Shown piece by piece: positions 1-4,713 of a stretch of 19,112 nt of DNA. Every line of letters begins with the position of its first letter. Within the stretch, counting starts at the first letter, position 1. The position numbers were made by a program, and so were the translations under genes. This stretch comes from Candidatus Peregrinibacteria bacterium (lineage in GTDB: Bacteria; Patescibacteriota; Gracilibacteria; UBA1369), in assembly GCA_014729615.1 (NCBI GenBank), contig WJJQ01000065.1:1-19112 (forward strand), written 5' to 3'. Below the pieces are notes generated by a model that saw only the letters and a program-made list of their open reading frames with translations, had not been told where the DNA came from and ran no database searches.

Positions 1-63
1 ACTCATGATGTGGCTGAAACGCGCAAATTCATGGACACAATAATATCAATAAAATATTCATAA
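1..63 (+). CDS. C-terminal tail of an upstream gene, possibly GTP cyclohydrolase I (partial)
   Basis: Frame 1 is open from the window edge and ends at TAA (61-63), directly abutting the next ATG at 64. The visible tail reads THDVAETRKFMDTIISIKYS. The D-x-x-x-T-R-x-F-x-x-x-I pattern resembles the last helix of FolE, whose C-terminus typically reads like D-x-x-T-R-x-E-F-L-x-x-I. The two following genes act on the FolE product or on the next folate intermediate, which fits a folE gene here. Twenty residues are too few for a firm call, so the name is an inference from context. Confidence 0.4.
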   Translation, partial: THDVAETRKFMDTIISIKYS

Positions 64-519
64 ATGTTGGTAACAAGGGAATTTTATTTTGACTCCACTC
101 ATCATCTGACAAAATATTACGGTAAATGTGAAAGAGTACACGGTCATACCTATAAATTGGAAGTGACTTTGTCCGGCAAGGTGCATGAAAACGGAATGCT
201 GATTGATTTTACAATTTTAAAGAGATTGGTGAATAAGCATGTATTGGAAAAACTGGATCATTATGATTTGAATGAGTTTTTTGAGAATCCGACAGCGGAA
301 AATATTATTGTATGGATTTGGGATCAGTTGAAGGATTTGAAAAGTAAACTGATGGAGGAATTGAATGATCCGAACTTGTCGGAAGAATTAAAAAAATATT
401 TAAACGCGGGTGATACGGCGCATATTGAAGGAAATGAATTTGATAATGAACTGAAACTGCATGAATTGAAATTGTGGGAAGGGGAAGGGAAATTTATTAC
501 TTACAGAGGGGAATCATGA
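64..519 (+). CDS. queD: 6-pyruvoyl-tetrahydropterin synthase / QueD family (COG0720), PTPS-I/III-type motif
   Basis: A 151-residue member of the QueD/PTPS family. Zinc ligands are His13 (in F-D-S-T-H-H) and His26/His28 (in H-G-H). The catalytic Cys22 is followed by Glu23, giving the motif C-E-R-V-H-G-H. Asp65-His66 (L-D-H-Y-D-L-N) supplies the catalytic pair and N-P-T-A-E-N (75-80) is the usual pterin-pocket segment. QueD enzymes carry CxxxHGH, whereas PTPS-III enzymes, which replace dihydroneopterin aldolase (FolB) in folate synthesis, carry ExxHGH; the CExxHGH form has both and is known from bifunctional members. The next gene is folK, so a folate role, alone or with queuosine synthesis, is likely. 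The ATG directly follows the previous stop and no Shine-Dalgarno is visible. The family call is firm; the substrate is an inference. Confidence 0.9.
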   Translation: MLVTREFYFDSTHHLTKYYGKCERVHGHTYKLEVTLSGKVHENGMLIDFTILKRLVNKHVLEKLDHYDLNEFFENPTAENIIVWIWDQLKDLKSKLMEELNDPNLSEELKKYLNAGDTAHIEGNEFDNELKLHELKLWEGEGKFITYRGES

Positions 520-998
520 TTGTTTTTTTGGCTTTGGGAACAAATTTGGGTGATAGATTGGCAAATTTGCGTTTGGCGTGTGATTTTTTTGAAAAAGCAG
601 GTTTGGTGACAGTTGATAAATCATCCGTTTATGAAACGGAACCGTTTGGTGTTACAGATCAACCCTGGTTTTTGAATCAGGTCATCAAGGGTGAATGCGC
701 GTTTTCGGCTGATGAGCTTTTAAGTGTGTCGCAAAAAATTGAGCGTGAAGTCGGCAGGTATGAAACTTATAAATGGGGGCCGAGGGTTATTGATATTGAT
801 ATTTTATTATTTGGGGATGAAATATTGGAAAGTGAAAAATTGACGATCCCCCATGTGGGACTGGCGGATAGAAATTTTGTATTAATACCTTTGAGTGAAA
901 TAGCATCCGATTTTATACATCCGCTTTTGAAAAAAAGCGTGAAAGAGCTCTTGAATGAGTGTGAGGATGATACTATAGTTAGACCACTTTTGACATAA
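516..998 (+). CDS. folK: 2-amino-4-hydroxy-6-hydroxymethyldihydropteridine pyrophosphokinase (HPPK)
   Basis: This 160-residue protein transfers pyrophosphate from ATP to 6-hydroxymethyl-7,8-dihydropterin in folate synthesis. Family landmarks in order are L-A-L-G-T-N-L-G-D-R at the N-terminus, S-S-V-Y-E-T-E-P-F-G with W-F-L-N-Q-V, then W-G-P-R-V-I-D-I-D-I-L-L-F-G, which contains the magnesium-binding D-x-D pair, and L-T-I-P-H near the end. I start at ATG 516 rather than the in-frame ATG at 474: it gives the usual HPPK N-terminus, overlaps the queD stop as ATGA, and has a purine-rich ribosome site AGAGGGG (505-511), one of few in the window. The overlap implies translational coupling with the pterin synthase, the preceding step if that enzyme replaces FolB. 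Confidence 0.95.
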   Translation: MIVFLALGTNLGDRLANLRLACDFFEKAGLVTVDKSSVYETEPFGVTDQPWFLNQVIKGECAFSADELLSVSQKIEREVGRYETYKWGPRVIDIDILLFGDEILESEKLTIPHVGLADRNFVLIPLSEIASDFIHPLLKKSVKELLNECEDDTIVRPLLT

Positions 999-1010
999 TC
1001 TGACAAAAAA

Positions 1011-1889
1011 ATGGAGTCATTTATTGATCATTTACGGTTCTTGGAGAGGAAGGCGGTTGAGCTTAGAATAGCGACGTTGAAAATAACGACGCAGGCGGGC
1101 GCTGGCAGTATTGGCGGTGCTTTGTCGGTAGTGGATTTGTTGATTGCAATTTATTACGGAATTTTGCCTTCAGGCGCTATTTTAAGGACTGATCCGGAAA
1201 AGCCGGGTAGTGAGGAACAAGATTATATGGTTTTTTCCAAAGGACACGCGAGCGGTGCTTTGTACGCGGTGTTGGCCGACATGGGATTTTTTGATCCTGA
1301 TGAATTGAAGCATTATCAACAGGTAAACAGTAATTTTCAGGCTTTTCCCACCAAAAAAGTACCGGGTGTGAGTGTTACTTTCGGGGGCGCGGGCCAGGGG
1401 CTGGCTGCGGCTGTTGGATTAGCGTTGTCATTAAAAAAAGAAAAAGTGCGAAACAATGTTTTTTGTATTGTGGGTGACGGCGAAATGCAGACGGGTGATT
1501 TTTGGGAAGCGGCCATGCTTGCCAGCCATTATAAGCTGGATAATCTTAAGCTGGTCGTGGACTGGAACGGTCTTCAAAAAAACGGATCAATCAGGTCTAA
1601 CTTGAGTGTTGATCCAATGTCGGACAAGTTTGAAAGTTTCGGATGGAAGACAATTCAGGTGCATGACGGTCATGATTATGAGGCTTTATTGTTGGGTCTT
1701 GAGAGAGCTTTGGAAATCCAAAGAAAGCCATCTGTTTTGATTGCGAAAACATTAATGGGAAGCGGTGTACAGTTTGCCGAAAATAAATCCACTTATCATT
1801 CACGAGTTTTGAGCGAAGAAGAGTTAAATGAAGCTTTGCCTATTTTGGAAATATATTTAGAATCCTTAAATCAAAACGTTCATTCATGA
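1011..1889 (+). CDS. Transketolase-like enzyme, N-terminal (ThDP pyrophosphate-binding) half, active site altered
   Basis: A 292-residue protein matching the N-terminal half of split transketolases. The ThDP/magnesium motif is intact: G-D-G-E at 155-158 and N-G-L-Q at 186-189. K-G-H-A (His79) and the late His263 also remain. Two conserved histidines are missing: the usual S-G-H-x-G-G is A-G-S-I-G-G (Ser33, equivalent to yeast His30), and the usual G-H-P before the P-G-V segment is A-F-P (Phe112, equivalent to yeast His103). The normal G-S-L-G-Q-G is G-G-A-G-Q-G (125-130). The C-terminal half lies at 2872-3810, separated by lepB and a DUF192 gene. The ATG lies 12 bases after folK without a clear ribosome site, and the stop overlaps the lepB start. 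Fold and cofactor use are secure; canonical transketolase activity is doubtful. Confidence 0.85.
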   Translation: MESFIDHLRFLERKAVELRIATLKITTQAGAGSIGGALSVVDLLIAIYYGILPSGAILRTDPEKPGSEEQDYMVFSKGHASGALYAVLADMGFFDPDELKHYQQVNSNFQAFPTKKVPGVSVTFGGAGQGLAAAVGLALSLKKEKVRNNVFCIVGDGEMQTGDFWEAAMLASHYKLDNLKLVVDWNGLQKNGSIRSNLSVDPMSDKFESFGWKTIQVHDGHDYEALLLGLERALEIQRKPSVLIAKTLMGSGVQFAENKSTYHSRVLSEEELNEALPILEIYLESLNQNVHS

Positions 1890-2383
1890 GTTTGTTTAAT
1901 ATAATTGTGTCGGTTTTAACTTTGCAATTTCTTAGTTTGTCGGTTTTTGCCGTTAGCGGAGATTCAATGGTTCCCACATTGCATGATGGAGATATTTTTG
2001 TTATTGAAACGGATTTGGAAAATGCTGAACTAAATAGGGATTCAATTGTAGTCTTTTCTTTAGAGGATCAGGAAGATTTTTTTTATGTTAAAAGGATTAT
2101 CGGCTTACCGGGTGAAAAAATTATTCTTCGTAACGGGGAAATTTTTATTGATGTAAAAGGCAATGAATTGAAACTGGAAGAGGATTTTTTGGAAGAGAAT
2201 GTTCGGACTTTTTTAAAGTCCTCATCTTATAAAGATGATTATGAACAGGCTTTTTCGGTGCCCGAGGAAAGTTATTTTGTGTTGGGAGATAATAGAGTCG
2301 ACAGCGAAGATTCAAGGTATTTTTCGGATCCTTTTGTTCGTAAAGAACAAATAAAAGGTATATATTTGAATAAACTTTTATAA
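1886..2383 (+). CDS. lepB: Signal peptidase I
   Basis: A compact 165-residue type I signal peptidase (family S26), which removes signal peptides at the outer face of the cytoplasmic membrane. A single hydrophobic segment spans about residues 4-23. The nucleophile is Ser27 in S-G-D-S-M-V-P-T-L, the general base is Lys69 in Y-V-K-R-I-I-G-L-P-G-E, and the conserved G-D-N-R-x-x-S-x-D-S-R box is at 134-144. It is on the short side for the family but has every catalytic box. Its ATG overlaps the transketolase N-half stop (ATGA at 1886-1889), so the two are probably translationally coupled. The lipoprotein gene follows after four bases. Confidence 0.95.
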   Translation: MSLFNIIVSVLTLQFLSLSVFAVSGDSMVPTLHDGDIFVIETDLENAELNRDSIVVFSLEDQEDFFYVKRIIGLPGEKIILRNGEIFIDVKGNELKLEEDFLEENVRTFLKSSSYKDDYEQAFSVPEESYFVLGDNRVDSEDSRYFSDPFVRKEQIKGIYLNKLL

Positions 2384-2387
2384 AAAT

Positions 2388-2870
2388 ATGAAATATATGA
2401 TTTCAATTCTGACAAGTATTTGCGTTTTATTTGGTTGTACTTTAGGGGATTCAAGTGTGGAAATGAATGTGGAAGATAAAATTTTGGAAGACGAAAAAGT
2501 GGTTACAATAAATACGGACAATGAAAAGGTAAATTTTATTGTAGAAATAGCAGATACCATTGAAAAAAGACAGGAAGGTTTAATGTTCAGAGAAGAATTA
2601 GACCAAAATTATGGCATGTGGTTTGTTTTTGATAAGGAGCAGGAATTGAGTTTTTGGATGAAAAATACTTTGATTCCACTTGATATGATTTTTGTTAATG
2701 ATGAGTTTTATGTAGTTGATATTGTAAAAAACGCGCAACCGTGTAAAAGTGATCCCTGCTCTTCTTATCCGGCGGATCGCCCGGCACGATATGTACTTGA
2801 AATAAACGCGGGTTTAAGTGATTTAATGGGAATCGAGGAGGGCGATGAAGTAGAAGTTACAAATTTTTAA
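2388..2870 (+). CDS. DUF192 family lipoprotein
   Basis: A 160-residue protein with a short hydrophobic signal ending in L-F-G-C (Cys17), a plausible lipobox although Phe at -2 is not classical. The mature part (about 50-158) is a DUF192 domain with its recognisable blocks: R-Q-E-G-L-M-F-R-E-E-L, G-M-W-F-V-F-D, F-W-M-K-N-T-L-I-P-L-D-M-I-F, a C-x-x-x-x-C segment before Y-P-A-D-R-P-A-R-Y-V-L-E, and G-I-E-E-G-D-E-V. The family is widespread, usually exported, and of unknown biochemical function. The ATG is four bases after lepB and the next gene begins one base after its stop, so all are in one transcript. A second ATG three codons in cannot be excluded. Confidence 0.85.
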   Translation: MKYMISILTSICVLFGCTLGDSSVEMNVEDKILEDEKVVTINTDNEKVNFIVEIADTIEKRQEGLMFREELDQNYGMWFVFDKEQELSFWMKNTLIPLDMIFVNDEFYVVDIVKNAQPCKSDPCSSYPADRPARYVLEINAGLSDLMGIEEGDEVEVTNF

Positions 2871-2871
2871 A

Positions 2872-3810
2872 ATGCAATTTGAACCAGAGATTCAATCATC
2901 CACCCAAAAGACAGTTGGTGAAGAATTAATTAAACTGGCCGGGAAGTATAAAAATTTCTCAGTCTTTAATGCCAATACGGCTACGGAATTTAGTTTGGCT
3001 AATTTTGGTAAGGAATTTAACGAAAGGTATTTTGATTTCGGAAATGCCATTTCTGCGATGATTGGTTCGGCCGCAGGTTTTGCGGTAAGAGGAAAGATCC
3101 CTTTTTTGTTTGGTAGCGCAAACGATTTGATTGGAAAAAACTGGTTGGCAATAAGGAATTCTTTATGTGTAAGTCAAACAAACGTAAAATTGATTGGCGC
3201 GTATGGTGGCATGTTAAGCGGGCAAGACGGTCCTTTTAATCATGCGCTTGAAGATTTGTCTTTAATGAGAGTCGTGCCGAATATGAAAGTTGTTTGTCCG
3301 GCGGACAGTATTGAGGCGAAAAAAGCATTGGAAGTCATGATGCTGGATTTTGGGCCAACTTATTTGAGGCTTTTCAGTTTGCCTTTACCAAATTTATACT
3401 CTCCTGATCACAAATTTGTTTTCGGAAAAGGTCATATTTATAAATCCGGAAACGATATTTGTATTTTTGCCATTGGTACCGGCGTGCATACCGCTTTAGA
3501 TGCCGCCGAACATCTTGAAAGGGAAGGGAGGTCCGTTATGGTTGTGAACATTTCTTCTTTACAGCCAATTGATGATGATTTGATTGTGGAATGCGCCAAA
3601 GCTGTTAATCATGTTTTTACGGTGGAGGATCATCAGATTATTGGCGGATTAGGCTCCGCTGTTTGCGAAATTTTGTCGGCTGAATATCCCATGAAAGTTC
3701 ATAGAATCGGTATGGATGGATTCAGTGAATCGGCCAGAGTGGATGATTTATATAAAAAATTTCAATTGGACGGAGTCGGTATCGCGGAGCAGGTTATGAA
3801 ACAGATTTGA
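2872..3810 (+). CDS. Transketolase-like enzyme, C-terminal (pyrimidine-binding and C-domain) half, active site altered
   Basis: A 312-residue protein matching the C-terminal half of split transketolases, including the late G-G-L-G-S-A-V-C-E-I-L and G-M-D-G-F-S-E-S blocks. Several normally invariant residues are replaced. G-I-A-E-Q-N-M is G-N-A-I-S-A-M (57-63), so the cofactor-activating Glu (yeast Glu418) is Ile60, read directly from codon ATT. T-R near the N-terminus is T-Q (Gln12, yeast Arg359). T-H-A-G is A-Y-G-G (Tyr111, yeast His469). D-G-x-T-H-Q is D-G-P-F-N-H (Asn123, yeast His481), although Asp119 (yeast Asp477) stays. R-L-G-R is R-L-F-S (Ser169, near yeast Arg528). The frame is intact with no sign of decay. 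It could be a new ThDP activity, a regulatory heteromer, or a fast-evolving transketolase. Confidence 0.8.
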   Translation: MQFEPEIQSSTQKTVGEELIKLAGKYKNFSVFNANTATEFSLANFGKEFNERYFDFGNAISAMIGSAAGFAVRGKIPFLFGSANDLIGKNWLAIRNSLCVSQTNVKLIGAYGGMLSGQDGPFNHALEDLSLMRVVPNMKVVCPADSIEAKKALEVMMLDFGPTYLRLFSLPLPNLYSPDHKFVFGKGHIYKSGNDICIFAIGTGVHTALDAAEHLEREGRSVMVVNISSLQPIDDDLIVECAKAVNHVFTVEDHQIIGGLGSAVCEILSAEYPMKVHRIGMDGFSESARVDDLYKKFQLDGVGIAEQVMKQI

Positions 3811-3819
3811 TGCGCGGTT

Positions 3820-4416
3820 TTATTGACATTCATCAATATTTGCTATTTCCAATGAGTTGACGAGAAGCATTGTTTCGGGTGAATCATCGGGATGGACCTT
3901 TTTTTCAAGTATGTCTTTGAGATTTTGTTCGTGTCTTATAACGAAGTTTTGAGAAATAGGGTCCGTGGGCTTTTGTTCATTTATTGCTTCAATCAACTTT
4001 TGCGTTAATATGACTTTTAATGCGGTTTCCTTTGTTTTTAATGGTTCGTTGGTCGGGCATTTCAATAATAAGGACAAGTCATTTTTGGCTTGTTTTAAAT
4101 GTCCCGACAGTGAGTGGTTGCCCGCTTTTTCATGATCTGAAATGAAAAGTAAAAGCTTTTCACCCTCGGGATTTATTTTCAGATCGATGGTTTTTCTTTC
4201 AAGTTCAGGTATTTTTATTTCAATGTCATCATCTGTTTTTGGAAGTGTTGCCGTCGCGGGCTGAGACTTGCCTGATTCCTGAGGGTTTTCGTTTTTGTTG
4301 CATGAATAGGCTAAGACTGTTGCCACACCCAGGGCGATTCCCACCATTAATCCATTTAATTTTGACGGATAAATTGGTGTTTTCGGTATTTCGAAATGGT
4401 CGTTTGGCTTTTCCAT
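3820..4416 (-). CDS. Hypothetical membrane-anchored extracytoplasmic protein
   Basis: I do not recognise this 198-residue protein. About 20 polar residues (Lys- and Pro-containing) precede a hydrophobic stretch at about 22-38 ending in L-A-Y-S-C (Cys39). That could be a signal anchor or an atypical lipoprotein signal, since Tyr at -2 is not a standard lipobox. A linker rich in N, P, S, T and D (40-70) follows, then a mostly helical, charged domain (about 70-198) with no motif I can name and a second cysteine near the C-terminus (D-E-C-Q). It is convergent with the transketolase C-half, nine bases apart, and is probably a single-gene transcript with its own promoter at 4439-4466. The ATG at 4416 gives the longest frame; Met24 is a possible but less likely start. 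Confidence 0.6.
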   Translation of the reverse strand: MEKPNDHFEIPKTPIYPSKLNGLMVGIALGVATVLAYSCNKNENPQESGKSQPATATLPKTDDDIEIKIPELERKTIDLKINPEGEKLLLFISDHEKAGNHSLSGHLKQAKNDLSLLLKCPTNEPLKTKETALKVILTQKLIEAINEQKPTDPISQNFVIRHEQNLKDILEKKVHPDDSPETMLLVNSLEIANIDECQ

Positions 4417-4438
4417 TTATTGTTTAATGGGAGTTTGT

Positions 4439-4466
4439 ATTGTAGGCAAGATGAGCTTTTTTGCAA
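4439..4466 (-). promoter_or_regulatory. Predicted sigma-70-type promoter of the hypothetical gene
   Basis: On the minus strand TTGCAA (4461-4466) is followed by a 16-base spacer and TACAAT (4439-4444). The predicted start of transcription is near 4432, leaving a leader of about 16 bases before the ATG at 4416 with no ribosome site in it. Confidence 0.4.
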
Positions 4467-4469
4467 GAT

Positions 4470-4496
4470 AAAAAAAAGCCGCCCTGGAAGCACGGC
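4470..4496 (-). terminator. Terminator-like hairpin with T-tract, minus strand
   Basis: Read on the minus strand, GCCGTGC, loop TTCCA and GGGCGGC form an imperfect stem (four GC pairs, a G-T pair, one mismatch, one GC pair), followed by eight T. It lies about 145 bases beyond the main xfp terminator and just upstream of the hypothetical gene's promoter. It would end read-through or a separate small transcript. Confidence 0.45.
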
Positions 4497-4642
4497 GCAA
4501 ATTCATTGGTCTTTTGCCCGAAGTGGCGCGCAGAAGATTGTGGCAAGAAAAACAGAACTTGTTTACATGACAAAAAACCTTTCATCAAGATCGCTAGAAC
4601 TAGCCATAAAAGAGCATAAATCTGTGCACGTGAGACGATTTG

Positions 4643-4675
4643 AAAAACCTCATCCGTTTTAAGGACGAGGTTTTT
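4643..4675 (-). terminator. Rho-independent terminator of the HAD-xfp transcript
   Basis: AAAAACCTCATCC (4643-4655) pairs with GGACGAGGTTTTT (4663-4675) over 13 positions with one A-C mismatch, around a 7-base loop. Because both flanks are A/T tracts it could act in both directions, but only the minus strand has a gene ending just upstream. A second GC-rich hairpin (4678-4711, nested GCGC-TTC-GCGC) lies between it and the xfp stop. Confidence 0.75.
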
Positions 4676-4713
4676 CGGGCATCCCTCCAAGCGCTTCGCG
4701 CGTCGGGTGCCTG

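Larger units (their letters stand above)
4417..4713. other. Gene-free interval between phosphoketolase and the hypothetical gene
   Basis: Two 88-codon frames run through this stretch on opposite strands, but both cross hairpins and look like no known protein, so I call no gene. It holds a strong hairpin terminator (4643-4675), a GC-rich hairpin right after the xfp stop (4678-4711), a perfect short palindrome G-C-T-A-G-AA-C-T-A-G-C (4593-4604), a second minus-strand terminator-like hairpin (4470-4496), and the predicted promoter of the hypothetical gene. A small minus-strand RNA between the two terminators is possible but unproven. Confidence 0.5.

Noticed and set aside
1..3810. UGA recoding to glycine, as in some Patescibacteria lineages
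   Set aside because: queD and both transketolase halves end at TGA at normal family lengths, and no in-frame TGA interrupts a conserved gene.
4396..4690. Two 88-codon frames on opposite strands in the xfp-hypothetical gap
   Set aside because: Both cross terminator hairpins, have no recognisable domains and no start signals.
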